Positions 1 to 10,900 of a stretch of 64,000 bases of DNA are shown here, in pieces. The notes beneath the pieces were generated by a model. It had not been told where the DNA came from. It saw nothing but the letters and a program-made list of their open reading frames with translations, and did no database searches. Numbering within the stretch: position 1 is the stretch's first letter; each line of letters opens with the position of its first letter. The position numbers and the translations under genes were made by a program. The DNA comes from Guyanagaster necrorhizus (Eukaryota > Basidiomycota > Agaricomycetes > Agaricales > Physalacriaceae). The stretch is taken from positions 62,001-126,000 of the forward strand of contig NW_025064943.1 in NCBI RefSeq assembly GCF_019112545.1, read 5' to 3'.

Positions 1-1170
1 ACCTGGTGGTAACTTCAACTTGTAAGCAGAGTTACCGACTTTTGCCAGGATAGGAAAAAGGCCGGTGCGTTTATCAGCCAGTTTTCATTTTGGTCGAGGG
101 AGATGGAGATTGGTGGTATCAAGCCAGACTTTATCATGTACGTGATATGTGTGTGCCGGGCGTCGGTGTTTGTCATATTGTTTTTTCATTGCAGCCGCTG
201 TTTTCTCTAGTGCAGTTTTGGTTTCTGCATGGATTTTTTCAAGAGTCATGGCGAAGGTTGTCGATGCCGGGGTTGTTGTTTTATGATGGTTTGTTTGAGT
301 GACATGGGGGTGTCATCCATGGTTGACGAAAAAGGGTGTCATTCCTGTGGCAGAGTGTACCCTGTTGTTGTGTTGAAAGGCTGCGAGTGCCAGCCATTCG
401 ACCCAGTCATCTTGTCGATAGTTGATAAATAGTCGAAGATATTTTTCAACTTCCTGGTTCGCCCGTTCAGTTTGTCCATCGGTCTGTGGATGATAGGCGG
501 TGGACACGTTTTGTTTTATCTGTAGCAATTTGTATAAGTCATCAAGGAACTTCGACACAAATTGCAGTCCTCTATCAGAGATGACGACTTGTGGCATTCC
601 ATATTTAGCATACACCTCATCACGAAGGATCTTTGCCCAACCTTCCGAGGTTAATTCCGTCGAGCATGCAATCGGGATGATCGTTTTGGAGAATCAATCA
701 ACTATTACGATAATCGCGTCATAGCCATTGCAGTCTGGCAGTCCTGTGATCATGTCCATGGAGATGTGGGTCCATGGTTGCATCAGTATTTCATTCGGGT
801 GTAAGGGGGCTGACCATGGCTGTGTGGACGCCTTCCCCCTTTGACACGCTTGACATGCTTTGACGTATGATGTGATGTCATTGCTGAGTTTAGGCCACCA
901 ATAATTTCGGAGAACTAGCTCCTTTGTTTTGGTAACCCCAGGGTGTCCTGCGGTGGCATGATCATGGCACATTGCAATAATTTCCCCACGTAGACTTTGG
1001 ATTCGTGGAACATAAATCCTTCCATTGTAGTGGATCATTCCGTTTTCTTTTGTCATTCCTCGCTCGTGATTGAGGGAGGCGGCGATTCTCTGATCCCAAT
1101 TGTGCGCATCGCATGTTGCGCTTTTGATCCATTCATGCATCTCCTCTTCTGTGGGCATTATTAGTGCTTG
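1..1170 (-). pseudogene. Integrase segment of pol, broken
   Basis: This is the integrase part of Pol, which would insert the cDNA into the genome. Visible parts in order are an HHCC zinc-binding region (HDHATAGHPG ... CQACQRGKA), the start of the DDE core (DMITGLPDCNGYDAIIVIVD), then SDRGLQF and TAYHPQTDGQTERANQE, which carry the second Asp and the catalytic Glu. The C-terminal domain (VGNSAYKLKLPPG) runs off the left edge. In-frame TGA stops at 694-696 and 313-315 interrupt it; both sit where related elements commonly have Arg and both fit CGA to TGA. The start of the domain is estimated from the end of RNase H homology. The family assignment is certain; the copy is dead. Confidence 0.92.
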
Positions 1171-2796
1171 GAAGTGTTCCGGACGGAGGATGGTGATTCT
1201 GTCATTGTCGTTCCCTCCTTGATCGTGATCCGCCTGATGGGAGAGGAGGTTGGCTTTTTTGTTGGCGACCCCGGCTTTATGATGGAGTGTGTATTGGTAT
1301 TGAGTGAGCTCAGTGACCCATCGAGCTTGACGACGATTCAGCTTCTGGGGCTGACGGAAGTATCTGAGGTTTTGGTGGTCTGTCCAGATCTCAAAAATGT
1401 CTGATGCCCCGATCAAATAATGTCGCCACTCTTCAAGGGTGAGCATTATAGCGAGTAATTCCTTGTCGTAGATCTCATAGTTCCTTTCAGTGACTGTAAG
1501 TGCCTTTGAGAGGAATGCGACAGGATGCCATTTCCCGTTCTGTTCTTGGGATAATACAGCACCTATGGCTCCCTCGCTGGAGTCGGCTTCTACTCGGAAC
1601 TTCCCTTTCTGGGATGGGATGGCGAGTATTACATCCTCTGCTATCTGTTGCTTTAAGTCTTCGAAGGCGAGTTGTTGCAGAGTTCCCCAACCCCATGGAG
1701 CGTTGCCAGTGAGTTGTGTCATGGGATGGATGGTTCTGCTGTAGTCTCGTATGAACCGTCTATAGAAATTGGTGAAGCCAAGAAAGGATTGTAACTCCTT
1801 CTTCTTGGTGGGGACCGGCCATTCCAGTACCCCCGCGACCTTTATTGGGTCCATGCGGATGTTTCCTTCACTAATGATTACCCCGAGGTATTCGGTTTCC
1901 AGTACCTCGAATTCGCATTTCTCCGCTTTGAGAAATAATTTGTGTTTCCTCATAAGGGCGAGTATCTGCCAGACCAGGTCGCGGTGCTCTTCCCTGGTCT
2001 TGGACATTATAAGGATGTCGTCGAGATAGATGGTTACCTTCCCAGTGGTGATGAGGGTTTTGAATATATCATTCATCATCCATTGGAAGGTGGCTGGGGA
2101 ATTGGTCAGACCGAAGAACATGACAGTCGGTTCGAACAGCCTGCAGTTGGTCCTGAATGCAGCTTTCCACTCATCTCCTTCTTTGATCCTGACGTTATTA
2201 TACCCCCAATGGACATTAAGTTTAGTGTAGTACTTGGCTCCCCGGAGTTTGTCCATTAGTTCTGAGATTAGTGGCAATGGGTATCTGTTTTTGATCATCA
2301 TTTCATTTAATTTGCGATAGTCTTGGACAGGTCAGAGCTTGCCGTCTTTCTTTTTTACGAAGAAAAATGGGGATGCCATGGGAGATTTTGATGGTCGGAT
2401 TCGCCTGGAGGATAAGTTCTCGTCTAAGAACTTATCAAGTTCTAGTTGTTCCTGACTGCCGAGGGGATAAGTCTTGCAGTCAAGGTTCGCATTGGCGTTT
2501 GGGATTAATTCAATGGCATGATCCCAGGGTTTTGGGAGCGGGAGCTCATTGAAACTCTCTTTCTCGAAGAGGTCCTGATAGTCGCGTGCCCACTCTGGCA
2601 CCATTTCTTCAAAGGTCCTCTCCTCCCTTCCTTCGTGAGCCCTGGCTGCTAGGTTGTTGGCGTGATGTATCGCCCGGATATGCATTTCTTCTTGTAGGTC
2701 AACGGCCAGGATGGTCTCGCCATCCTCCATCTCCTCATCCCACCGGTCCTCTGGATCCTTGTCTGGTAACTCATACGGGATCTTTCGGCACCAACA
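1171..2796 (-). pseudogene. Reverse transcriptase and RNase H segment of pol, broken
   Basis: The N-terminal RT part (SPFFFVKKKDGKL, DYRKLNEMMIKNRYPLPLI) is followed by palm motif B/C landmarks (FGLTNSPATFQ, YLDDILIMS), the connection SFLGFTNFYRRFIRDYS, and RNase H (EADSSEGAIGAVLSQ, WTDHQNLRYF). A TGA at 2332-2334 splits the RT in front of PVQDY. Motif A reads KLNVHWGYNN where the family has an Asp after the Leu, so the first catalytic Asp appears replaced by Asn and the following Arg by His. YLDD is intact. Together with the upstream TGA at 2797 this shows a non-functional enzyme. Boundaries are approximate because the polyprotein has no punctuation. Confidence 0.93.
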
Positions 2797-3576
2797 TCAT
2801 GCAAACGTGAGCTTTCCAGTTTTCCAGTTGATGAGCAGGTTGTGCCGAATCAACCAGTCGTGTCCCAGGAATAATTCTTTGGTCCCGAGATCCGTTACGG
2901 CTAGATCAATCCTCTCAGAATGATCACCGATGGTTAGTCTGAGCTCAACGAATTCCGTGATCGATCCGGCCTGATTCTTTGTTCCGTCGGCGTTGTAGAC
3001 CGGTATGGGAGTGGCAGTGGTCCTGGTGGGAAGATCGTGCTGTCGGATGAAGGATCGATTGATGGAGCTCCTGGTGCAGCTGCTGTCGATCAGGGCACTG
3101 ACTGAGTGGGTTATTCGATTTGTTAGGGTCTCGATCTGGGCCTTGGTTGTCAGGTTCCGCCCTGGGGTTTTAGTTCGCCTGACGAACTTCGGTGGTCCTT
3201 TCAACTCATCTAACCACTCTAGGGCCTTGCTTCGCTCAGCTTTTTGTAACCCTTTCATGGTTTCCTCGGTAGCTTCTTCCGTTCTAGCCTGATGTATCCA
3301 TCCATGTAAGATGGCCTTTGCTGTGCTGTCGTCTGCTGCTTCCTTGATGGCCCTCCAAGTCCATTCGGTCTCGAATGGTTTGAGCCACTGCTTGGGGCCC
3401 TCTGCCCCTGTTCGGCCCGTAGGTGGTTGAGTTTGTTTTTTCGACTCTTTCAGATGTGCATGGTCAACTGGTATATTCGAATGCGCGTTCATAACTACAG
3501 AAGTACTGTAAGTCTGTCCAGCGGCTGAGACAGGCACACCATGAAATTCTTGGGCCAATACAGTGGAGTCGTTCAC
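2797..3576 (-). pseudogene. Aspartic protease segment of pol, broken
   Basis: This 259-codon open stretch contains a retropepsin-like core: SALIDSSCTRSSINRSFI and later LFLGHDWLIRHNLLINW, typical of Ty3/gypsy proteases that cut Gag-Pol. The usual Asp-Ser/Thr-Gly triad reads Asp-Ser-Ser. The Gly-to-Ser change is a single G-to-A on the coding strand in a CpG context. The segment ends in a TGA at 2797-2799 directly before a Cys-rich linker leading to RT, again consistent with CGA to TGA. The pol frame is shifted by one base backward (-1) relative to gag: gag ends with CAG TGA at 3573-3578 and the pol frame overlaps it. I see no classical slippery heptamer at the overlap. Confidence 0.85.
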
Positions 3577-5520
3577 TGATTGGCCCCATCTTTTACCTTC
3601 TCAACCTTCGTCTCCTTCCCGAGTTCTTCGTCTTCCTTTTGTAACTCGGCTATCTGCGCTCATATGTCTTCTCGAGTTTGCTTCTTCTTCGGACAATCCT
3701 TGGCCATATGTCCCTTCTGACTGCAAGTGAAGCACTTCCCTTCTTTCTTTAAGTGGTCGATGTCCATAGGCTTCCCGGCTCCGGTGTATGTCGTCCCAGT
3801 GCCTGTCTTCTGACTACCGTAGTTGGGCGTCGGAGGGGATCCCGACGATTTCCCAGCAGTTTGCCCCGGCTTGTTTGGGGTTGGCGGGGTCGGCTTCTTG
3901 GAGTATTCTTGTAGCATCGTTGCCTCTGCTTTCTGCCTTTGTTGCTCCTTGTACATCTCAACGATCCGCTCCTTCCATTCGTCATATCCCATGGGCATCA
4001 ACATTTTGATGCCCATGGCTGAGATCATCGTGAAGTACGAGGAGGGGACCCCTCATTTGAGTGCCTCTACCATCCTTCCATCATTTGCGGTGTCTTCCCT
4101 GATTCCTGCAAGTTTGGCGAGCCGCTCCAGCTCATCGAAGTAATCTGTCGCCGCCTTGTCTCCCATCTTATACTCCTTGATCTTCTGTTTGTGTACTTCT
4201 TGGACCGCGGGGTCAATGAACTTGTCATTTAGCATTCGTTTAAACACCGGCCACGAGGGATAGCAGTAGTGGTCCCTGGTGGTGGATCAGAAGTTTGGGG
4301 AAATCAGGATCCACCAGGTTTTGGCCTTATCTTCCAAGTATGATGTAGCGAAAGCGACCTTGTTCATGTCCGTCCCGATATACCCGATGTAGACTTCGAA
4401 GTACTGCTTGCAGTCTACCAGGAATCGGTCGATGTTGTCGGAGGCCCCCTTAAAGGGACGGGGCTTCCGAAGGAGATCAGGGTGACATTGTAAGACATTG
4501 GCATTGTGTGGGAGTGGGCCCATCGGATTGGGCCAGCTATCGAATGGCGGCTGGTGCCACTCCATGGGCAGTCCTGGAAATGAGTGTAGCGAGTTGTCGT
4601 CAGCGACTGGACTACCCTTTGGGTCAATTAGGTGGATGATGACTCCATCTCGTATGGTGAATCCGAGGTGGACCGCTTCAGGGTCGTCTCGGATGGGGTC
4701 CTTCCCGCTTGATTCTGCTTGGTCTGGAGGCGGCTGCCCCCCAAGAAGTCGGCTTCCTCTACCGGTCCAAGGATTCAGGATGTTGGCAGACTGCCATGCT
4801 GGCCATTCCCTGGTTCGGATAAGCTGAGAAGCCATACTTCAGGTTGATGGGCTGGCATCAGCCTGGTTTCGGATTGAGGGGGCGATGTAGACAGCTCGTT
4901 TCGGCGGTACGGGGGGGGTGCATGGCATTGGTGCCAGTACCCTTGGTTTGTTGGAGGATTGATACGGCGGTATCAGCATGAGCAGATCTTCTGGATGCCG
5001 TCGGCCATACTCTTTCCATGCGTATTCCGTCGCGGCATACTGTAAAATGTGTTTTTTCTCAGTATTTTCTGCATACCGATATTCCAGTCCTAATGACGTT
5101 GCTTGCCAGTGCACGTCTTGCCATAAAAAGTTCCTCCCCTGCTTGTACAGCTCCTGGTACTCCCTGTTCCTTGCTCTTTCTACTTCTTCTCTCAATGCTT
5201 CTTCGTCGGTGTCTTCCCCTGCTCGTTCCATCTGTTGGTAATAGGGGTCATCACTGCCCTCGCTGTCCTCTTCGTCACCCTCATCCCTGCTGTCCCCTTC
5301 CTCGAGGAGGGAACTGATGGGCAGATCGTAGATGGATGGTACGGCTGGATGAAGGGTCATTGGTGACCCTTCCGTTGACCTGAGAACTGGGCCCAGCGGT
5401 TCCTTGGTCGCTGGTTCAGGTAATGGGGGGACTTCGGAGCCGACTGTAGCGTGTCCCGCCTCACGCTCTCGTCTCCTCCAGTTCTCGGCTATAGCTGCTG
5501 AAGTTTCGCTGAAACTTGGG
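3573..5520 (-). pseudogene. Gag protein with CCHC zinc knuckle, broken
   Basis: The second frame (one base forward of ORF1) encodes an acidic region (DEGDEEDSEGSDD), a Glu/Arg-rich helix (REEVERARNREYQELYKQG), a Retrotrans_gag-like core (RPFKGASDNIDRFLVDCKQY ... ATSYLEDKAKTWW) and a C-terminal zinc knuckle (CFTCSQKGHMAKDC). Its stop is at 3573-3575. In-frame TGA codons at 4839, 4287, 4053 and 3660 break it, each followed by clear continuation of the same protein. The true start is unclear: it may be the ATG at 4835 or lie further upstream, since homologous-looking reading continues to about 5520. The part of this frame upstream of about 5520 is the shadow of ORF1 and is not counted here. Confidence 0.85.
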
Positions 5521-6816
5521 ATTGAGGAACTGCCAGGCGACCCTACTACCCAGGAATCGCTGGAGAGCCCTGTCGGAGATGTGGGCATTGTTGGGTACTC
5601 GGAGCCCGTAGGCCCTGAGGACAGAGTCGGCGTCCAAGGAGATAGTGTCGGTGCGGGCAGGGTATTCGAGGGTGACGGGTCGGGGTTCTGCTGCCCTTCC
5701 TCGTCTGATGGCCTTGTCCCAGCTGACAATGCTGGCGGGTCCTGTCCATGGGTCGTCTTCTGAGTCAGGTTCCCTGAAGGGGGACCCTGCGTCAGTACAG
5801 AGCTCATACTCTCTAGGGGAAGCTGACCCCATTCTTTCGATTTCCTCCCTCCTTCTTTGTGCTCTTCCTTGCCTGTCGTACTCTGCGGCCTCATACTGCT
5901 CTCGGGCCTCCTCTCGTATGTAATCAGTGAGCTCTTCCTGGGTTCTCCTGATTTCTTCCTCTCTGTTCTGGTTCTGTCACTGCTGCTGTACTGCCTCGTC
6001 ATAGTTAAAGAGAACGGTAAGATCCCAGTCAGGGAATATTCGGTGTATGATTCTATCTCATGCGGCTCTTCCCCTTTCACTGGCGGTCCCGACCTCAGGT
6101 TTGCTACCCACATGGAGGTGTCGGTAGGGATCCCCTGCTGCAGAGATCGCGATTTCTGCATTTGCGTAGTCGGGGTGGATCGTCCTTCCATGTGAGTCGT
6201 CGATCCCCAGCCTGCTGACAGACTGGCTGGAGCTGGAGTTGGGCTCGGTGGGGGTCTCAGGGGGGTTCTGGGGGGAGTCGGGACTTTTGCGGGGTCCCGT
6301 AGCCATCTGAGCGGCATCAAGGGAGTCCCGAGCATGGTTTCCAATCCCTGAGGGAATTGGGGAGGCGGGATGCTCGGGGGAGCCTGCTGGAGTGACATAG
6401 TTGGAGACCTCCATGGACTCCTGAGTGACATTCATTGTCCACAGGTTCCGGAACCCTGTGAGAGCAGGGTGGCGGTTTCAGCCGTGTCGTCAAGGGGGGT
6501 ATTGGGGTCCTTCCTCCTCATGAAGGCTCCCCAGATCCGAGTCGTTATTCCCGGTTTCTGGTACGGGTCCCCCTTGCGGGAAGAAGGACATTCTGGCGGA
6601 GGGGGGGATGTCATGGAAGGGGAGATCAGGGGTTACGTTGCATAGAATTTGTTGAATATGCTGGAACGCTTGATAGTGCCTGACTATCCAAGCTGCTACT
6701 GATTGTCGTCCCCGACAGAGAGTGATGATGGCTAGAAGTCCGAGCAAAGTTCCGATGATGGAAGCGATAAGCTCGAAGAAGTCGTGATTTAGGTTGGCGG
6801 TTGTCACTGGAGGCAT
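5461..6816 (-). pseudogene. Extra 5' ORF of the retrotransposon, with a predicted membrane segment
   Basis: The first ATG after the primer-binding site (6816) opens a frame of about 450 codons ending at 5461-5463. Near its N-terminus is a hydrophobic stretch (FFELIASIIGTLLGLLAIIT, residues about 13-32) followed by CRGRQ, which looks like a single-pass or anchor helix. Then come a Pro/Ser-rich region (PDSPQNPPETPTEPNSSSSQ), a DWDLTVLFNYDEA segment and a charged helix (REEEIRRTQEELTDYIREEA). TGA stops at 6490 and about 6475 and at 6058 and 5977 interrupt it, with sense continuation after the last two. I do not recognise the protein. It overlaps gag by about 60 bases in another frame. It could be an N-terminal Gag extension split by an indel, or a separate ORF. 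Confidence 0.6.
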
Positions 6817-6858
6817 TCGGTTTCTCAGCACAATTGGGCTTGAGAAAGGGAAGGTAGA

Positions 6859-6871
6859 AGCTTTGAGCTAA
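6859..6871 (-). promoter_or_regulatory. Primer-binding site complementary to the LTR transcript
   Basis: One base inside the LTR end, the minus strand reads TTAGCTCAAAGCT. It is the exact 13-nt reverse complement of the minus-strand LTR segment 7025-7037 (AGCTTTGAGCTAA). That segment lies where the RNA is expected to begin, about 30 bases after a TATA box. The sequence does not start with TGG as tRNA-primed sites do. This is the arrangement known for the self-primed Tf1/sushi group. Confidence 0.8.
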
Positions 6872-7033
6872 TTGTTAGGCCCAAGCGTCACGTGGACGGA
6901 TACACGTGATAAACAGGTGTTCCTTCGCACTTCGAGGAATCACCTGAGTCCACTTAATATGTATACCCGTGTATCGTGACTCAAGGTCAGACGTTGACTC
7001 GAGGTAGAATGGTGTGTATAAACTTTAGCTCAA

Positions 7034-7052
7034 AGCTGGAGTTTCTCCAGCT
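7034..7052 (-). other. Perfect 8-bp hairpin at the presumed RNA 5' end
   Basis: AGCTGGAG, three bases, then CTCCAGCT form a perfect inverted repeat. It overlaps by four bases the segment (7025-7037) that pairs with the primer-binding site, so folding of the RNA 5' end and priming could compete or be coordinated. The role is inference. Confidence 0.5.
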
Positions 7053-7063
7053 AGAGCGTCGGT

Positions 7064-7071
7064 CTTAAATA
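7064..7071 (-). promoter_or_regulatory. LTR TATA box
   Basis: The minus strand reads TATTTAAG. A start about 25-33 bases downstream falls at about 7037-7046, next to the self-priming segment. Confidence 0.5.
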
Positions 7072-7135
7072 CTATACAGAGGGTCCTAATTATATCGCTA
7101 CTTATTATATCTGTCTGTGTCCATGGTACTCGTTG

Positions 7136-7280
7136 NNNNNNNNNNNNNNNNNNNNNNNNNNNNNNNNNNNNNNNNNNNNNNNNNNNNNNNNNNNNNNNNN
7201 NNNNNNNNNNNNNNNNNNNNNNNNNNNNNNNNNNNNNNNNNNNNNNNNNNNNNNNNNNNNNNNNNNNNNNNNNNNNNNNN
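7136..7280. other. Assembly gap, 145 Ns
   Basis: A run of Ns separates the retrotransposon LTR from the CpG-null block. The true distance and any missing sequence are unknown. Confidence 1.
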
Positions 7281-7479
7281 GACTAAGCTTTCCCACAGTC
7301 CTGTGCCCTTCTGACTAAGCATAAATAGGGGCAAAAGGGCGAATGTCAAATGAAATAAGGAAAAGTAAGAGAAATCGTAACACAGTATGTGAGAGTGTTT
7401 GTAATACTGCAGTTGGTACATCTAGAATAGTAACACCAATAGATGGGTTTGAAACATTACCCAGTGATGGATATTGAGT

Positions 7480-7946
7480 TCAGAGTAGTTTATACACTTC
7501 AGAATGAATATGAGGGACAGAAATATGGATATCTGAAAATTCAGAATGAGTAGCATCTCTATAGATGTCAATTTGAACACCTTGGTCAGGAACCATATTT
7601 TGTCCAAATAACAATATATCTTCATCATGTAGTTGTTGAAGCAAGCCTTGATTGAATACCTCATGATGAGCTTCATTCAAGGCATCAACAGTTTGCTGGT
7701 TTTCTGAGCTCTGAGAGGTCAAAACAGTAGAGAAGAACTCATTTTTAATAAGAGGAGTCAACAGGCAAGCATGAGCATGGACACAATATGCATAGTAGAT
7801 GTTGTTTCATCTGTCTGTTGAGGTAGACTGAGATTATCAACAACAGCCTTAATATTTGCACTATATTTATCCACACTATGGTGATAGTCACCTAGTTGTG
7901 GTCTCAGATCAGTTGGGATCAGATTGAAATGCCTGGAGGTATTCAA
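7480..7946 (-). pseudogene. Frameshifted coding relic, unrecognised
   Basis: Two abutting minus-strand frames (7758-7946 and 7480-7761) have protein-like, non-repetitive composition (for example SQSSENQQTVDALNEAHHE and HDEDILLFGQNMVPDQG). They are one base out of phase. This looks like one former coding region with a frameshift inside the CpG-null block. No family is recognised. Confidence 0.3.
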
Positions 7947-10900
7947 ATTAGCAGAGAAAAACTTGTTTATAGCTAGTCTAGGTATACTATGAAATACAGT
8001 ACTATTGACAGTCTGTCACTGCATTGAGATGGCAAGGAGGCCTTCCTCATATCAGCAGACAGCAAAGCAAACATGTTCCTCAATAAAGTGGTCAACATCC
8101 TCTGGCAGAGCCTCAGGTGGTTCCACATGAGTTAACAATGGTGATTCTCCATGGACACTTGGCTTAGGAGAGTCATGCAGCATCAGAGTGGGTTGGATGC
8201 TTTCAGATGCAACTAGAAGCTGTTTGCTTGCAGGTCAGTGAGAAGAAACCAGTGAGACTCCTGAAAGATGGTTAGAGTTTATCTCATTGGAGGCCAATAC
8301 AGGTGGGGCTGATCCACAGGAGTGATCTAACACACCAATGGATCTCAGTTGGCATCATCAAGCAAACTCTTGCTCAATTATGTTATCAGAGAAATCATAA
8401 ATCAACATATGGTGAGATAAGCAAGATGAGTGGATTGATCTGGCCACAGAGGGGGAGATCAAGTGAGGAGGAGAGCAGGAATCAGAAAATGTCACAGGAC
8501 ACAGGTGTCTGATGATGGACATCTGATGCTGGTATGTCTTCAGGCAGTGTGATGAAGCATGATAAATGATATTAGGCATTAGAGTGAGAGGAAAGTGATA
8601 GCACAATGACTATAGACAATATATTTGCATCTCTAGAGTTGAATGTGAGCATAGAGGTAGCAGCTGGGGGTAATGGGATGTGCACTGACAATGAGGGTGT
8701 GTAGATAGGTAGCAGTTGGTAAATCTCAACATTGTGTTGAGAATTGAGACTTTTAGGTGGTCACTGTGTGGCCACAGAGCTCTCTGAGGATAATAAGTGA
8801 GCCATCAAAGAGAGAAATCATTTTGAAAAATAGATCTGTAAGCATTAGTCTACTGTGATTCTTCACAACACAGTACACAATTGAAGATATGTCAAAAAGT
8901 GTAAAAAGTATAACACCTTATGAGGTCTGTTGATGAGAGAAATACACATGCAAATGGGGTGTATTGAGCAGAGATGATCCAGTAGACACTAGGTAAGGTA
9001 GATGTACAAGATGGTGATGAAAAGTTAAGAGATATCCTGATGAATAACCAATGAAAACTACTATGTGTAACACTGTTAGTAGGCAAGAATATATAGTGTA
9101 ATATGGATCCCTTATATTGTTATACCTATCTTTGCTCCAGGTGATGATGAACCTGACTCAGTTTGACCACTTGTTGAATAATGTGAGGATATGATACTTC
9201 AGCTAAGTTGATGTCATGGTGCAGCACATCCATCTGGAGACTTGGTGAAGGAACTTGAAGACTCATTGTGGATACAGCCATCAGATCATACCTCCAGCTT
9301 CCTCACATGCACAGAATATTTTTCTGTTCACTGTGCCAGATACAGGCTGAAAGAAAGTGAAATGTTGGAGAAAAGATGTGGTGACTTTCTTAACCTATAA
9401 TTCTTCATTGCAGCATAGGTATCAAGAATGATCTCAAACATTTTTTGATGAGAAGACTATACTACCTCAGTGCTTGTTCTGAATGTGAAGCTGTTGCTTT
9501 TTTATCTGCTGGACTTTTCTGAAATAGAGTATGATGAGTATTCTTCTACAAATGAGATCATTCAGAGAACTTCCCAGAAGTTTGACTTATCTGGACAAGA
9601 TTTTTTCCCTCTGTGATATCACTGAAATGAATTGAAATGGCTAGATCAGATTAAGAAAGGCCTAGTTATAGAAATTCCTTCTTGTCAACAGTAGGCTCCT
9701 ATCTGTAGAATACATGTCTCTTTTTGTCAGCCCAGAATTATAGTGATTCTCAATTGGATCCAGTTTAAACTTTAGCTCACATGGTCTCTCAGGGTTAGAC
9801 TGCATAGACTGGGAGATGTATGAAAGATCACATGACTTTGTTGCTCTGTCTGCTTTGATAAAGGTGAAGATTCTATGTACATTACCCAAATACTTAGAGA
9901 AAGTGCACACCACACCTTGCAGAATCTGATGGTCACTGTTTGAGAGGTTGTGAATGGGAAATTAGGAATGAAGAGTCTACTAATCATATATTATCTATGG
10001 CAGATGGACCAGGTCCTTTAATTCTGTATATCTATCTACAGACTGTCAACACCCTCTAAAGAGTGCACTCTTTGCTTAACTTCAGAGATAGAGAAGAGAG
10101 AATATATGACAACATTTTTGAAGATTTAAAACAAAAAAAGAAAAAAAGAAAAATATTTGCTCTTTGGCCTGACTAGACAGTAAGTCATCATGAGCACAAT
10201 ATCTGTGAGGCATATTAATAGACTCATGCAAAGTATACATGTTTCAGAATCATAGCTGCTGATTAGCTTGATGATGTACACAACTGCAGAAAGGACCTGG
10301 GATGAAGTGAGGATTCAGTGGTTTTGTAGTGACAAGCAAAGATTGTCCTATGCACAATGATGATCTCTGATGCAATCTTCCAATGACAACTGGTAGAAGG
10401 AAAATCCTCATCCATACTCAATTTCAATGTCAGAAATTTTTTGTTCTAGTGGTGCAAAAAGGGCACTGAATATGGTTGTTTTCAGTAAGTGAAATTATAC
10501 TTGCCACCTTCTTCAAAGAAGAGAGAAAGAAGGTATGACCTGTGGGCTAGATGTCAGGGGGTGAGCTCTGTGAAGATAATTCCCAGGTTCAATAGAGCTC
10601 ACCAGAGGAAAGTCCAAGACACACTTGGTGCAGAGACTATATGCAGCATATGGGTGGTAGCAGATGCATCAAGTGGTTTTGAACCTTGGAGCTTTAAGAA
10701 AGATTGAAGGCAGTGGGAGAATCATAGTCATTATGAGAAGAAAGAAGTTTCTGTTACCACTGTTCTTAAATACAGCAGAAAGAAAGTTATCAGAGGGTGA
10801 AAATCACAAAAGCATGTGCAAACAATACACCTGGAAATTAGTAGTATAGACTTTGAGTACAATCTCTGATAACTCTGATTGCTATGTTATATGCCTCTAC

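Larger units (their letters stand above)
1..7135 (-). mobile_element. Inactivated Ty3/gypsy LTR retrotransposon, self-primed type, partial
   Basis: The minus strand reads 5' LTR, primer-binding site, an extra 5' ORF, gag with a CCHC knuckle, then protease, reverse transcriptase, RNase H and integrase. This is the Ty3/gypsy (Metaviridae) order. The window starts inside the integrase C-terminal domain, so the 3' end, any chromodomain, the polypurine tract and the 3' LTR lie outside. The 5' LTR is cut by the assembly gap at 7136. Priming appears to be by the RNA's own 5' end, as in Tf1/sushi elements (see 6859-6871). The coding frames carry ten or more premature stops, all TGA, so this copy cannot encode its own proteins. 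Gag and ORF1/pol lie in different frames. Confidence 0.95.
6873..7135 (-). repeat. 5' LTR, truncated by the assembly gap
   Basis: The LTR begins on the plus strand with TGTTAGGCCC at 6873, so on the element's strand it ends in CA next to the primer-binding site. 263 bp are visible before the Ns. It contains the element's TATA box (7064-7071), the presumed RNA start and a hairpin. The outer end and target-site duplication are lost in the gap, and the partner LTR lies left of the window. Confidence 0.8.

Noticed and set aside
5520..6431. Long minus-strand open frame continuing gag upstream to 6431
   Set aside because: Its upstream half is a Pro/Ser/Arg-rich shadow of ORF1, which has the more protein-like composition in the neighbouring frame. 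Only the part after about 5520 was assigned to gag.
7098..7421. Frames running through the Ns
   Set aside because: They exist only because N codons contain no stops.
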